Part shown: piece by piece, positions 1 to 14,240 of the stretch
Position numbering within the stretch: the stretch's first letter is position 1
Layout: the number at the start of each line of letters is the position of its first letter
Assembly: GCF_046630445.1 (NCBI RefSeq)
Contig: NC_092336.1
Location: 202,959,001 to 203,023,000 of the forward strand
DNA from: Rutidosis leptorrhynchoides
Lineage: Eukaryota > Streptophyta > Magnoliopsida > Asterales > Asteraceae
Direction: 5' to 3'
DNA: 64,000 nucleotides
Notes under the pieces: model-generated
Seen by the model: only the letters and a program-made list of their open reading frames with translations
What the model was told of the DNA's origin: nothing
The model's database searches: none
Position numbers and translations under genes: made by a program

Positions 1-169
1 CCCTCTCAAAATCGGCCACCATAACCACCACCTTAAACCCTAACTTGTTCCCTAAGTACTCCTAACTAAACCCTAATTCTAGATCTTTCTAACCTCACCT
101 ATAAATAGAGGCCTAGACTAATGCTTTTCTTGTACCAAAACATTCTCATAAATCCTCTCTCAAAATCAC
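1..169 (+). repeat. LTR-X, left part (solo LTR, truncated by window edge)
   Basis: AT-rich non-coding sequence with a TATA box followed by a pyrimidine-rich leader. It resumes after LARD-1 at 14142 with the same CTCTCTC-rich leader. The 5-bp ATCAC at 165-169 is repeated at 14137-14141, so the two parts were one sequence before insertion. The plus orientation is inferred from the TATA box and from LTR-like motifs in the right part. Confidence 0.6.
100..107 (+). promoter_or_regulatory. TATA box of LTR-X
   Basis: The sequence TATAAATA is followed about 25-60 bases later by a C/T-rich leader, as is usual for a plant LTR promoter. LARD-1 is inserted about 60 bases downstream and would separate this promoter from the rest of the LTR. 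Confidence 0.5.
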
Positions 170-1482
170 TGTGAAGACCCATCCTAATACATCCGGACAA
201 CGTCCATATCGATTATAAATGATTCACAACAGTTGATTACATCGCGAGGTACTTGACCTCTATATGATACATTTTACAAACATTGCATTCGTTTTTGAAA
301 AGACAATCTTTCATTGCATCGAAAGTTGACGACAGACATACCATTTCATAATATAACTAACTATAATTGACTTAATAATAATCTTGATGAACGCAACGAC
401 TCGAATGCAACATTTTTTAAAATATGTCATGAATGACTCCAAGTAATATCTCTAAGATGAGCAAATGCACAGCGGAAGATTTCTTTCATACCTGAGAATA
501 AACATACTTTCAAGTGTCAACCAAAAGGTTGGTGAATTCATTAGTTTAACATAAATAATCATTTCCATCATTTTAATAGACCACAAGATTTCATATTTCA
601 ATATGCATCCCATACATAGAGATAAAATTCATTCATATAGATTGAACACCTGGTAATCGACATTCACAATGTGCATATAAAAATATCCCCATCATTCCGG
701 GATCCTCCTTCGAACATGATATAAATTTCGAAGTACTAAAGCATCCGGTACTTTGGATGGGGCTTGTTGGGCCTGATAGTTCTATCTTTAGGATTCGCGT
801 CAATTAGGGTGTATGTTCCCTAATTCTTAGATTACCAGACTTAATAAAAAGGGGCATATTCAATTTCGATAATTCAACCATATAATGTAGTTTCGATTAC
901 TTGTGTCTATTTCGTAAAACATTTATAAAAATTGTGCATGTATTCTCAGCCCAAAAATATAAAGGGTAAAAAGGCAAATGAAACTCACAGTACTGTATTT
1001 TGTAGTAAAAATACATATGACGACATTGAACAACTGAACAATGCAGGGTTGGCCACGGATTCATGAACCTATATCATTCATATATATATTAATACATATA
1101 CCTGTTTTCGAACGATTATATATATTATTTATTATTGATATAATGTTTTATATTATTAATTTATATATTTCATTGTTACTATATAAAAATATAACTTTAG
1201 TTATGTTATAAGTATCAAATATTTTATATGTATATAATACATCTGTTTGTTAAAATAGTAATTATAATAATACTAAAATAACATTAGTAGTGATTAAATT
1301 AGTGATGATGATAATACTAATATTAATAATAATGATAATAGTATTAATGATTTTATTAATAATAATATTAATGATAGTTTTAATAATAAATCTTATGATA
1401 ATAACAGTAGTTTTTAGTAAAATGAAAAGTTTAATAATAATCATAGTGAAAATAATAGTTTTGATAATGATACATTGGTTTA

Positions 1483-1598
<116 letters not shown>

Positions 1599-1972
1599 TA
1601 CTAATAGTTACAAAATTGATACTAATACTAATATTAATGAAAGTAATAATAATCCTTATTACTTTCATAACAATCTTAATAATAATCATATTTTTTTCTA
1701 ACATTATTTTAGTACTAGATGATATCTTTTATAAATACACTTTTATTAGTAATAATAATAATAATGATGATGATATTTATAAAATTCTAATAATAATTAT
1801 AATACTAGTAAAAAAATAACACTAATTAATAACAATAATAACCATAGTAACAACAATCTTGATAACAACAATAATTATAATTATAATCATAATAATACTA
1901 AAACTAATAATAATTATAATGATAATAATAATAATAATAAAAAGAAGTGTATACCCTTTGGAAAGTCATTCT

Positions 1973-2053
1973 AAAAAGAATTGCCCGAGACCGGACTCGA
2001 ACCCATGACCTCTCGCTCACCCATAAACACATCATACCACTCTACCAATTCAT
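1973..2053 (-). promoter_or_regulatory. tRNA-like Pol III unit (A box, B box, T-run), LARD-1 left LTR
   Basis: On the minus strand an A-box match (TGGTAGAGTGG, 2047-2037) is followed 44 bases later by a perfect B box (GGTTCGAGTCC, 2003-1993). A TTTTT run lies at 1977-1973. This is the layout of a tRNA-type internal RNA polymerase III promoter with terminator. A full cloverleaf is not convincing, so I call it tRNA-like. Confidence 0.6.
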
Positions 2054-2799
2054 ATAATCTGGAATAAAAGGAAACCGAAATATATATATCTTAAGTCTTC
2101 TGTTTTCTCTATTCTTATTCTTCATTTCAATATAATCGGCCAACAATTTAAATCATTATAACAATGATTTAAATTCATCCATATAATCATAAATAATCAG
2201 TGTTTAACTAATTGTATTAATAGAAAAAAATATTAAACAGAAAAGGGCTGCCGTCGTTCATGACTCAGGAAAAAAAAATAAACGTTAATTTTGATTTAGA
2301 GATTGTTTTACATAATAATTACAAAATGAAACCTGTGGTAAATCATCGTTAGAAACTTTGTAGATCGTTAATTTCAACAGAAACATCAAAACGAACACGA
2401 ATTTTTTGTGATGAACAATTAGTTTGACTTTTTGATTTTAAACTTTGATTCAACAATTTAGATTCGTTATGAGTAATTGGTTCTTGAAATTTTACAAAAA
2501 GTTTAAGTACATCATTCCTAACAACACTGTATTATTAGATTTTGATAAATTATTTGAAATTGAGCTGTTGAATAAATGATAGTAAAAACAGAGAACGTAC
2601 CTGATGTATCTCTTATTTCAGTTTAATTCGCCATATTAAAGTAATTATAATTGATATCTGATATAGATAGGATAATGTCGTGTTGTTTAACATAACTATG
2701 AGTAATTTAATCGTTATATAAAAAGTTATGGGTCTCGATTTGGATTTTAGAGTAGGAAATAAAGAAATAAATAAATAGATGAAGAAACTGATTGAAAAC

Positions 2800-4995
2800 T
2801 TTAACAACCGGTCCTAATCTTCCTGGACGAAGTCATTAACGTTTGGTCCCATTGCGATGATCGACACCAAATAATGTCCTTAAATGAGCATATGCACAGC
2901 AGAAGACTTAATTCGTACCTGAGAATAAACATGTTTTAAAAAGTCAACATAAAGTTGGTGAGATATATAGGTTTGATGCTAGCAGAGTTATAACTATGGA
3001 CCACAAGATTTCATATATAAAAATATAATACACTCGCAAGTGTATAAAATCATTCTGCTTATGTTGAGGCCTCAGTAACCAACCTTAACAATAATATAAT
3101 AAGTCATCTTCGCAAAGATGGATATGTACACTCGCAAGTGTATAAATGATCCTCGAAGTACTAAACATCCGCCCACTAGTTCTTATGTCTAGTGCAGCCT
3201 ACTGGATGGGGGTGTTAAACCCGATAGATCTATCTTTAGGATTCGCGCTTACATGCTATTATAACATATAACTAAATTACCTAGCACATCAATCCGCAGA
3301 ATATCATTTTTAATCACTTGTGTCCATAACGTAAATCATTTATAAAAACAGCGCATGTATTCTCAGCCCAAAAATATTTAAAGTTTAAAAGGGACTATAT
3401 ACTCACCTAATGTATTTTGTAGTAAAAATACATATAACATCATTGAACAAGTATAGGGTTGGCCTCGGATTCACGAACCTATATCATTTATATATATTAA
3501 TACACATAATTATAATCGAATAAATTTATATATTATATTTTAAAATATATAACTTATATATATTTAATTTGTAATAATAATATTGTTAATATAAAAATAA
3601 TAATAACAATGTCAATAATAATAATCTTAAATGATAATTTTAGTAATATTGATAATTTTAATAAAAATGTTAAACCTTAGTAGTAATGATAATGATAATA
3701 TAATTAAAATAATACTTTTAATTTTAATAATATAATGATAACTTTTAAGTAAAATAAAATGTTAATTTTAATAATAATGTATAATAATAATATAAATTCT
3801 AAAATTAATGATTTTACTAAAAATAATAAAAATGATACTTTTGATAATCTTACTAATGATAAAAATTCTATTAATACTTTTAATAGTTCTTTTAATAATA
3901 ATAATAATAATGATAATAATAATAATGATGATAATAATAGTTTTATCAAAAACTACCTTAAAATGCTAAAAAGGAATTAAAGTGTCCGAGCCGGGACTCG
4001 AACCCATGACTTCTCGCTCAACAAACAACACTCCTAACCATCCATCTGTTTCTTTATTTCTGTTATAATCATGATTTTAATTATATGTATACAATATTTC
4101 GGTTTCTTCATTTTCTTCTTGATTAATCAACCCAAATCTTCATCTAATTTCATAATACGGTTGTAACTCTCGGTGAATACAAACCCAACAGAAAATGGAT
4201 CCGGCCCCATAGATCAAACTTCATACGGCCCAACAGTAGTTTGGCCCAACAACAATTAAAAACTCGGCCCAGCTGTAAACCAGGCCCAACAGTTTAAAAT
4301 AAACCTAAAGTGATGAAAAGTTGTTTTGCTTAATTCGATGGAACTGAAAAAAAAAATATACCGTTTCCTGTTTTTAATGTTTATGATAACTTCATTATCT
4401 TCTTCATTTATGATCATCATGTCCATCTCATAACCATAAGCATAATCATCGAAACGGTATCATCTTCAACACCTATTCCTGTTCATCGTCAACCTCACTT
4501 CACTTTTTCACCATCGTCATTCTTCACTCGTCGTCTTCATATACCCAGTAGCAATAACGAGTAATCACAGAGAGAGGAAAAAAAAAATACAGCGATTATA
4601 AGGGTTGTGGGTTTGGGTTTGTCGTGTTCTTAGGTCTGTCCAAAAGAAACTGAAACGAAAAAAAAAAAAAAAAACGTGATGTAATAGCATCTTTTGGTAG
4701 CGTTTTGGGTGTCCCGAAAGTGGTAGATAGTTGGAGGTGTATGATGGCGGTGATAAGGTGGTTGTTCTAGGTGGTGACCGGTGGAGCTTGGGTGGTTAAG
4801 TGGGTGTTCAATAATGAAGATGAAACATATATTTAAGGTGATTGCAATGGTAGACAACGGTGGTTAATTGGTGGTGAGTGACGGTGGCTCACGATGGTAG
4901 TTGTCTAGACGTTGAAGGTGATGCCGGGAAGGAGAGGACATCCGGTGGTAGTTTAAGTCTTCTGCCTTTCATCTCATTCTCTTCTCTCATATACA

Positions 4996-5026
<31 letters not shown>

Positions 5027-5615
5027 AAATAGAATATAATATATAATAATTATTAAAGTATAACTAAAAAAACAAATCACATGTTTAATAGGATAGCTGC
5101 CGACACTCATATTTGGGTGTAATTCGTGCTCCGTGGTTAAACAGTGGCGGATAAAAGTTCTCCGATAAATTCTAAAATTTTAAATTAAATAATATTATTT
5201 ATTTCAGTCTTTTAGGGTGTAAAATTGGTCATTAATTATATATCATTATTTAAATAAATAAAAAATTAAATTAATTATGAGCTCCCAACCCCAAGTAAAA
5301 AAAAAAAATACCAAATGTTAAAACTACACAAATAGATTCTAATTATATTTTTAACAAAGCTATAATTCGTATAACTTATTTTCGGAACACGGTTTATTTC
5401 AAAATTACATATATAATACTTTGTTAACGTTATCAGCTAATAAATATATATCGTATATACACATAAATGTTCGTGAATCGCCAGACATGGTCAAGGGTTA
5501 TTTGATTACATAAATATAGATTTTTCTAGACTCAACATTACAGATTTTGCTTATCATGTCGAAAACCTATAAAGATTAAGGTTTAAAATTGGTCGGAAAT
5601 TTCCGGGTCGTTACA
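2800..5615 (-). mobile_element. Nested solo LTR of the LARD-2 family
   Basis: The target duplication AAAAC (2795-2799 and 5616-5620) flanks a 2816-bp sequence absent from the partner LTR, where the intact site reads GATTGAAAACAGATTTT at about 13217. The right end GGGTCGTTACA and the left end (TTTAACAACCGGTCC, degenerate) match in reverse complement the ends of the LARD-2 LTR. The length is within 5 bp of that LTR (2821). There is no internal region, so it arose by recombination between the two LTRs of a full element. Confidence 0.87.
3968..4045 (-). promoter_or_regulatory. tRNA-like Pol III unit in the nested solo LTR
   Basis: The minus strand shows a weaker A box (TGGTTAGGAG, 4040-4031), a perfect B box (GGTTCGAGTCC, 4004-3994) and a TTTTT run (3972-3968). 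An ATT-rich tract follows in the sense direction. The order matches the units of LARD-1 and LARD-2, but the A box is less good and A-to-B spacing is shorter (36 instead of 44-45). Confidence 0.5.
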
Positions 5616-6127
5616 AAAACAGATTTTGGGTTTGTTCCTAAAATCCAACACTGATTGGTACTACTCAATTGACAAAAAAAACAAAATCAAAATAAAGCAG
5701 GATCGACATGTAACAGATTAGAAAAGAATACACAGATTTTTGTTCTATCATTAATATTAATAATTAATATTTATTAATAAAAATAACAATATTATTTTTA
5801 ATATTTTTAAGGATAATATAAATAAGTAAGATAATAATAATTAATAACAATTATATGAATGATAATAATCATAGTATTATTTATAAATTAATAATAATGA
5901 TACATCTAAAATAATGGTATTAATATGATGATATTGATAATAAAATGATAATTTCAATAAGTTTAATAAAAATTGATAATAATATTATTAATAATACCAA
6001 TAATGATACTAATCCTAATAATATTAATATTATGTAATATTTCATAGTGTATATATATAATATCATATTTTGAATATTTAATATTTATACAATTTATTAT
6101 ATTATAATATACATACAATTAACAACT

Positions 6128-6135
6128 ATATATAG

Positions 6136-6219
<84 letters not shown>
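6128..6219. repeat. (AT)n microsatellite in LARD-1 left LTR
   Basis: About 80 bases of alternating AT/TA. The matching tract in the partner LTR is at about 13760-13843. Confidence 0.95.
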
Positions 6220-6221
<2 letters not shown>

Positions 6222-6511
6222 CAAATTACAATATCTACAATTATGTTTTATCAAATTTTATTACATAGATAAGTATATTAAATATATATATTAAAACAAT
6301 AAATTTAAAGTATACAATTATATTTGTATATATATAAATATTTATTTACAAACAATTGTTCGCGAATCGTCGAGAATAGTCGAAGGGTAATTGATTACAT
6401 GAACACAATTCAAAGTTTTTGAAAACATCAACATTACAGACTTTGCTTATCATGTCAAAAACATATAAAGATCAAGTTTAAATTTGGTCGGAAATTCCCG
6501 GGTCATCACAG

Positions 6512-6548
6512 TACCTACCCGTTAAAGAAATTTCGTCCCGAAATTTGA
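6512..6548 (-). promoter_or_regulatory. LARD-1 PPT region with conserved hairpin
   Basis: Read on the minus strand this holds the palindromic AAATTTCGGGACGAAATTT followed by CTTTAACGGGTAGGTAC and then the LTR start. The same block precedes the 3' LTRs of LARD-2 (32170-32205) and of the Tekay-like element (54990-55024). The purine-rich end is the likely plus-strand primer. Confidence 0.65.
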
Positions 6549-8843
6549 GTGAGGTCGTCATGGCTAACAATAAATATGTTTTCCTGACGAATATGAGCTG
6601 ATAAATAGAGTTTTATCAATATTTAATAATACAGATAAAGTAATTCAATTATTCGAAGAGCACGAATGAAGCTATCACAAAAGATTGAAATGAGGAAAAT
6701 AAGATTCTCCTTAACTTTTGACGTAGTCAGGGTTGAATTTAGAAAATAAGGTGCATTTTAGCTTTTGACATTGACTTGGTTGAATTTCGAAATTCAAGGG
6801 ATTTAAAGAAAATCTTCGAAATCTTAGAGATTTGATTCTTCGGCGAATAAGGAGATTAAGATTTCTATAATTAAATACGGTGATCTGCCTCGATTACTCT
6901 ATCTGATATTTCCATTATAAATTAAACTCCTCCGTTCCATTATTCTCACCATTCCTGTACTTTCTTTCTTAGTTCATACATCCAAAAGATTGTGAAAATG
7001 CTTAATCCAGTTCTAGTCATTGATATTTTTCCTAATTATCCTTTCTGTTATCCTTCTTTTTAATCTTCCACCAGAAGAATCTGTTTACTTCTACTATTAC
7101 CTTGGGATGATACTATTCTTAATTCTACCGTGTCTTTATATTGCTATTCGTATTAATATCCACGGTTTGTAATCTCCGTGTTGTTATTGGGCTTTATATT
7201 TTCTCTTATATTTCGGTGTCCCTGCTTCTGTCTCCTATAATCATTGTCATCCACAGTTAATGCTCTCTCTTATTTGCTGCAATTTATACCCCCTTTCTAT
7301 TTCGGAGCTTCATGCTTTTGTTTTCTTTTTGCAAGTATTGGTCCAGAATTTGTAGGTATGGAGTTCCGAATGAACTTAATGTTTTAAGCAAGAAAGAACG
7401 TAATAGCACGATTTGATTTGTCAAATTACCAAATTCACTGAGAATAGGATTATCAAGAATATACTTTCTTGATATGTTCAGAAGTTAAGCAGAATGATAG
7501 AGTTATGTAACATGGCACATGATTACGTTATGATCTGTGAATCATCATGTCCCATTAGAAACTCAGCATGACTTACTGTAATATAATCACGTTGATCAAG
7601 TGTCATTATATTATACTAACTCATGCATTAATTTCCAACACTACTCCAGAAGTCATTCATAATTTAAACTCGATTTTAAAGAAATTTAGAAACTAAAATG
7701 GTTTCCTTTATGATGTAATACAGATAGCACGAAGAGATACTAATTTCGGACAAGAAGAGTTATGAAAATATCCTCAGAAATATCGAAGATATTTATGATG
7801 ATATTTTGGGATTTCTAAGTTCGATGATTGATGAAGAAATATTTTACGCAAGATTTTAACATGAGTACGGAGAAAGATATTCGTTGAAAGTTTCATCGGA
7901 TCCAGAATTACCTAGATTCTTTGAATATATGGTATGGTCCTGGTATTTGGCCTTGGTCTCCTTCATGGTTTGCTCAATCTGTTTTTCAGTATCAAATTTT
8001 CTATCGAGCGTTCCCAACATTCCATTCTTTATTATCAAACTGTTGGCCGTTTAGACCATCTACGATTTTGATGTTTCCTCTGCATTTAATGCTACCATAT
8101 CTGAATCATTGGTTATCAATTCGAAGTGGTTTCAAGAGAATTATGTTTTTAGATGATTAAACGCTGATGGTAACATGGTGGAATATGAAAAGTTCCCCGG
8201 TAACGATGACAAAAGGTAAACTTATATATCAAAAGTTATAATAAGGTTTATTCAAATGAAAAGTTGAAATTGGTTTGCTGAAGCTGTGACATAATTGGCT
8301 ACTTTGAAAAAGAATTGCATGGTTATTTTTGGTAATAGCAATGCCGAAGGAGCTAGCACAGATGCGTGTTAAACGTTTACTCAGGGTTCCGAGTATTTTT
8401 CAGGTGCATAACTATATGCATAAATCTTTTCTTCCGTAGGTGAAGTGCGGTTGGTTCATCCTCTAGATTGAGGTGTTTTCAAGAATTATGAAAGGTTTGA
8501 ACGCAGATTGTAATCGTCAAGATACAAATGAGGTTTAAGATGAAATCAAGTGGCAAACTTGAAGAATTGTTTAGTTTCATATATTATAATCAATATTTTA
8601 ATATTTTAATTCATTTTATTTGTCCAATCTTATTAGTCCACAGTCGATAGTCCACAGTTGACAGTCCAATAATTCATATAAAGTTTAATATATAATATTC
8701 GAATTAATTAATACGTATCGTGACCCGTGTACATGTCTCATACTCGATCACAACTTAAAGTATATATATTATTGTAGAATCAACCTCAACCCTGTATAGA
8801 GAACTCGATCATTACTGCATATAGAGTGTCTATGGTGATTCCA

Positions 8844-8906
<63 letters not shown>

Positions 8907-9658
8907 TCGATATGATATGTCAAAACCTTGTATACGTGTCCCGATATTTAAAGAGCGTAAAATAAATAACAGAAATTAAATGATGATAAATAAAGTGCGT
9001 AAAGCAAATAACAGAAATTAAATGACGATAAATAAAATTGCGAGAATGTAAATTGCTATAAATAAACTGCGATAAATAAATTGCGATAATTAAAATGTAA
9101 TACGGAATTAACAGTTAGCTAGGAACAGTTAGCTAGGATATCGTTAGCGTGGATTCTTAACAAAATTTCTCATAGTTAATTTATTTGTTTCTAACAAATT
9201 TTATTTTGTCAAATGTTTTCTTCATTATGCCACTTGTTGGATTCAGATAGGTCAAAATCCAAATATGAAATTGAATGAAAATGGTTATTCTGCGGTGAAC
9301 GGATTCGTATAACTCTGGATGTAGGTAGGATAGTAAGTGAATGTTGAATCAGATTTGAAGAACGTACAATGTAACTTATTAATGTAAAATCTAAATATTC
9401 CTCGGGTATTACCTACCCGTTAAAATATTTTCACCATTAACAGTTTGTACAAAAGAATTTTTAATTACAATCTTTATGAAAACATATATACATATATATT
9501 TTCTTCAGATGTAATCATGGATTTAATGAGTTAACATAATATTAAATTCATTTAGTTTTCACTTGGAACTAGAATAAATAATCTCTAAAACTTTAGAGAT
9601 TACACATTCGCCATGTCGAACGAAGATAAATGAGGTAGAACGATACGTAGAACGAAGA
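6549..9658 (-). other. LARD-1 internal region, mostly non-coding
   Basis: No gag-pol homology is seen. It contains the remnant frame at 7856-8038, an (AT)n run at about 8849-8902 and a second copy of the PPT-like ACGGGTAGGTA motif at about 9410-9422. Much of it aligns by eye, in reverse, with the LARD-2 interior (29082-32170), for example the TTGTCCAATG / GTGGCATAATGAAGAAAAC region near 9200-9240 and 29680-29710. Confidence 0.65.
7856..8038 (-). pseudogene. Remnant small ORF shared by both LARDs
   Basis: A 60-residue frame beginning MIIKNGMLGTLDRKFDTEKQ, Lys-rich and probably helical. LARD-2 has a frame at 30709-30810 beginning MIKKGMLGTIDRKFSAEKW. The two agree mainly at amino-acid level, with conservative differences, which suggests a formerly translated segment. 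Upstream sequence is also shared but broken by stops. I do not recognise a family; it could be the end of a lost retrotransposon protein or a captured fragment. It lies in the second half of the LARD interior. Confidence 0.35.
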
Positions 9659-10188
9659 TCATACCCGAAGTACAGATGGTGATATTGAGGCATGGATTTT
9701 TGATGGTATTGATGCTGTTATTGATGGTATTATTGGTTCCGGTGATGTTGCTGAAGCTGGTACATTTTGCACCATATTTTCCAAGGCTACAACTCGGGCT
9801 CGAAGCTCGTTGACTTATTACTCCGGAATGATTGTCGGTAGGAATGAGCGAATGAATAAAGTTTTAGAATTTTTGATATCATATTATCATTGCGTGGTAT
9901 CCTGGAAATGAGTGTGAAAATGGTGTTTCGGACAGGTTCGCCGGTAAGTGCTTCAGGTTCTTCACCAAGAGGTGAATTTGGTTGATGGAAAGGATTGCAT
10001 TCTTCGCGTCTCCATGGATTAAGTCGACTACGAACCCATCAGATGAATTGAGGATGACTGATTGGTTGATTCATTCTGGTTATACTGCTTTCGGAGTTCG
10101 AGTGAAAATCCATATCGGAATAGCTGTCGGAATAACTATCGGAATAGCTATCGGAATCTGAGGGACTCGAACTGGTTGAGGGATTCAT
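9659..10188 (-). pseudogene. Decayed Ser/Asp-rich ORF near the PBS of LARD-1
   Basis: Starting from ATG at 10188 the frame encodes a Ser/Asp/Tyr-rich N-terminus with repeated S-D-S-Y units. It then has a stop, a segment containing PLGEEPEALTGEPV, a frameshift, and a short helix-like piece containing RARVVALENMV. The LARD-2 frame at 28635-29081 has the same order (PLGDEPEALTGEP and HARVTALENMV). The C-terminal helix also resembles the end of the extra ORF upstream of gag in the Tekay-like element (about 50180-50260). It lies about 400 bases inside the PBS, where gag would normally begin. Its function is unknown. Confidence 0.5.
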
Positions 10189-10583
10189 CTCGTACGATCA
10201 GCTGAAGGATTTTCAATAAGAAACAGATTATAGGATGTAGATTAGTACCCTGCAATACATAAGTTACATATGCATATATAATACTAAAATTTCATAAGTT
10301 ACGGAGGAATCTACGGAATCTTTCAGGCAAAGGTAACAATTACAGATACGCTAAGATATGAATTTTATCTATACACTATTTATGCAATCAATGCAGTAAG
10401 ATGTGTCTAGACTAAGAATGATAAGAAAGTGATTCCCTAAGATTGATAAGCAGATGATTTCCGACTAGAAATGATAAGCAAAACTTTTGACATGCAGACA
10501 CGGTCGAAGTCCAGACTCACTAATTCATCCTAACGACTATCAGTTACACTCACTAATGCAAGACCTGGTTCGCTAAGACCACC

Positions 10584-10595
10584 GCTCTGATACCA
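10584..10595 (-). promoter_or_regulatory. LARD-1 primer-binding site (initiator tRNA-Met)
   Basis: GCTCTGATACCA on the plus strand is TGGTATCAGAGC on the element's strand, complementary to the 3' end of plant initiator tRNA-Met. It lies two bases from the LTR end, and fixes the element's orientation. Confidence 0.9.
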
Positions 10596-12266
10596 ACTTT
10601 GAAGACCTGTCCTAATCCATCCGGACAACGTCCATATCGATTATAAACGATTCACAACAGTTGATTACATCGCGAGGTACTTGACCTCTATATGATACAT
10701 TTTACAAACATTGCATTCGTTTTTGAAAAGACAATCTTTCATTACATCGAAAGTTGACGACAGGCATACCATTTCATAATATAACTAACTATAATTGACT
10801 TAATAATAATCTTGATGAACGCAATGACTCGAATGCAACGTTTTTTAAAATATGTCATGAATGACTCCAAGTAATATCTCTAAGATGAGCAAATGCACAG
10901 CGGAAGATTTCTTTCATACCTGAGAATAAACATACTTTCAAGTGTCAACCAAAAGGTTGGTGAGTTCATTAGTTTAACATAAATAATCATTTCCATCATT
11001 TTAATAGACCACAAGATTTCATATTTCAATATACATCCCATACATAGAGATAAAATTCATTCATATGGATTGAACACCTGGTAACCGACATTCACAATAT
11101 GCATATAAGAATATCCCCATCATTCCGGGATCCTCCTTCGGACATGATATAAATTTCGAAGTACTAAAGCATCCGGTACTTTGGATGGGGCTTGTTGGGC
11201 CCGATAGATCTATCTTTAGGATTAATTAGGGTGTATGTTCCTTAATTCTTAGATTACCAGACTTAATAAAAAGTGGCATATTCGATTTCGATAATTCAAC
11301 CATATAATGTAGTTTCGATTACTTGTGTCTATTTCGTAAAACATTTATAAAAATTGCGCATGTATTCTCAGCCCAAAAATATAAAGGGTAAAAAGGCAAA
11401 TGAAACTCACAGTACTGTATTTTGTAGTAAAAATACATATGACGACATTGAACAACTGAACAATGCAGGGTTAGCCACGGATTCACGAACCTATATCATT
11501 CATATATATATATATATTAATACATATACCTGTTTTCGAACGATTATATATATTATTTATTATTGATATAATGTTTTATATTATTAATTTATATATTTCA
11601 TTGTTACTATATAAAAATATAACTTTAGTTATGTTATAAGTATCAAATATTTTATATGTATATAATACATCTGTTTGTTAAAATAGTAATTATAATAATA
11701 CTAAAATAACATTAGTAGCGATTAAATTAGTGATGATGATAATACTAATATTAATAATAATGATAATAGTATTAATGATTTTATTAATAATAATATTAAT
11801 GATAGTTTTAATAATAAATCTTATGATAATAACAGTAGTTTTTAGTAAAATGAAAAGTTTAATAATAATCATAGTGAAAATAATATTTTTGATAATGATA
11901 CATTGGTTTAAATAATAATGATAATAATAATAACAATACTAATAGTTACAAAATTAATACTAATACTAATATTAATGAAAGTAATAATAATCCTTATTAC
12001 TTTCATAACAATCTTAATAATAATCATATTTGTTTCTAACTTTATTTTAGTACTAGATGATATCTTTTATAAATACACTTTTATTAGTAATAATAATAAT
12101 AATGATGATGATATTTATAATACTAATAATAATTATAATACTAGTAAAAAAATAACACTAATTAATAACAATAATAACCATAGTAACAACAATCTTGATA
12201 ACAACAATAATTATAATTATAATCATAATAATACTAAAACTAATAATAATTATAATGATAGTAGTA

Positions 12267-12360
<94 letters not shown>
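12267..12360. repeat. (AAT)n microsatellite in LARD-1 right LTR
   Basis: About 94 bases of AAT repeats immediately 3' (in sense) of the tRNA-like unit. The expansion differs in position and length from the left LTR. Confidence 0.95.
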
Positions 12361-12363
<3 letters not shown>

Positions 12364-12398
12364 TAAAAAGAAGTGTATACCCTTTGGAAAGTCATTCT

Positions 12399-12479
12399 AA
12401 AAAGAATTGCCCGAGACCGGACTCGAACCCATGACCTCTCGCTCACCCATAAACACATCATACCACTCCACCAATTCAT
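12399..12479 (-). promoter_or_regulatory. tRNA-like Pol III unit in LARD-1 right LTR
   Basis: On the minus strand: consensus A box TGGTGGAGTGG (12473-12463), perfect B box GGTTCGAGTCC (12429-12419), TTTTT (12403-12399). The outer bases GAATTG (about 12472-12477) and CAATTC (12404-12409) are complementary and could close the structure. The tract is followed in sense by (TTA)n. Confidence 0.62.
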
Positions 12480-13746
12480 ATAATCTGGAATAAAAGGAAA
12501 CCAAAATATATATATATCTTAAGTCTTCGGTTTTCTCTATTCTTATTCTTCATTTCAATATAATCGGCCAACAATTTAAATCATTATAACAATGATTTAT
12601 ATTCATCCATATAATCATAAATAATCAGTGTTTAACTAATTGTATTAATAGAAAAAAAAAATAAACAGAAAAGGGCTGCCGTCGTTCGTGACTCAGGAAA
12701 AAAAATAAACATTGATTTTGATTTAGAGATTGTTTTACATAATAATTACAAAATGAAACCTATGGTAAATCATCGTTAGAAACTTTGTGGATCGTTAATT
12801 TCAACAGAAACATCAAAACGAACACGAATTTTTGTGATGAACAATTAGTTTGACTTTTTGATTTTAAACTTTGACTCAACAATTTGGATTCGTTATGAGG
12901 AATTGGTTCTTGAAATTTTACAAAAAGTTTAAGTACATCATTCCTAACAACACTGTATTATTAGATTTTGATAAATTATTTGAAATCGAGCTGTTGAATA
13001 AATGATAGTAAAAACAGAGAATGTACCTGATGTATCTCTTATTTCAGTTTAATTCGCCATATTAAAGTAATTATAATTGATACTGATATAGATAGGATAA
13101 TGTCGTGTTGTTTAACATAACTCTGAGTAATTTAATCGTTATATAAAAAGTTGTGGGTCTCGATTTGGATTTTAGAGCAGAAAATAAAGAAATAAATAAA
13201 TAGATGAAGAAACTGATTGAAAACAGATTTTGGGTTTGTTCCTAAAATCCAACACTGATTGGTACTACTCAATTGACAAAAAAAAAATTCAAAATAAAGC
13301 AGGATCGACATGTAACAGATTTGAAAAGAATACACAGATTTTTGTTCTATCATTAATATTAATAATTAATATTTATTAATAAAAATAATAATATTATTTT
13401 TAATATTTTTAAGGATAATATAAATAAGTAAGATAATAATAATTAATAACAATTATATGAATGATAATAATCATAGTATTATTTATAAATTAATAATAAT
13501 GATACATCTAAAATAATGGTATTAATATGATGATATTGATAATAAAATGATAATTTCAATAAGTTTAATAAAAATTGATAATAATATTATTAATAATACT
13601 AATAATGATACTAATCCTAATAATATTAATATTATGTAATATTTCATAGTGTATATATATATAATATCATATTTTGAATATTTAATATTTATACAATTTA
13701 TTATATTATAATATACATACAATTAACAACTATATATATAAATTAT

Positions 13747-13847
<101 letters not shown>

Positions 13848-14194
13848 CAAATTACAATATCTACAATTATGTTTTATCAAATTTTATTACATAGATAAGT
13901 ATATTAAATATATATATTAAAACAATAAATTTAAACTATACAATTATATTTGTATATATATAAATATTTATTTACAAACAATTGTTCGTGAATCGTCGAG
14001 AATAGTCGAAGGGTAATTGATTACATGAACACAATTCAAAGTTTTTGAAAACATCAACATTACAGACTTTGCTTATCGTGTCAAAAACATATAAAGATCA
14101 AGTTTAAATTTGGTCGGAAATTCTCGGGTCATCACAATCACAATCTCTCCCTCTCCTCTCTTGGGATTTTCTGCCAAGAACACCACCACCACCT

Positions 14195-14240
14195 TCAAGT
14201 GATCTTCAAGTGATCTTCAAGTAATCTTCAAGTGATATTC
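14195..14240 (+). repeat. Short tandem repeat CAAGTGATCTT
   Basis: About four imperfect copies of an 11-base unit lie in the leader-like part of LTR-X (one copy reads CAAGTAATCTT). Confidence 0.85.

Noticed and set aside
11918..12434. Long open frames rich in Asn, Ile or Tyr (also 1290-1819, 3704-3980, 27005-27320, 33809-34121)
   Set aside because: They translate AAT/ATT microsatellites in LTRs, occur on both strands and recur with each LTR copy. There are no domains.
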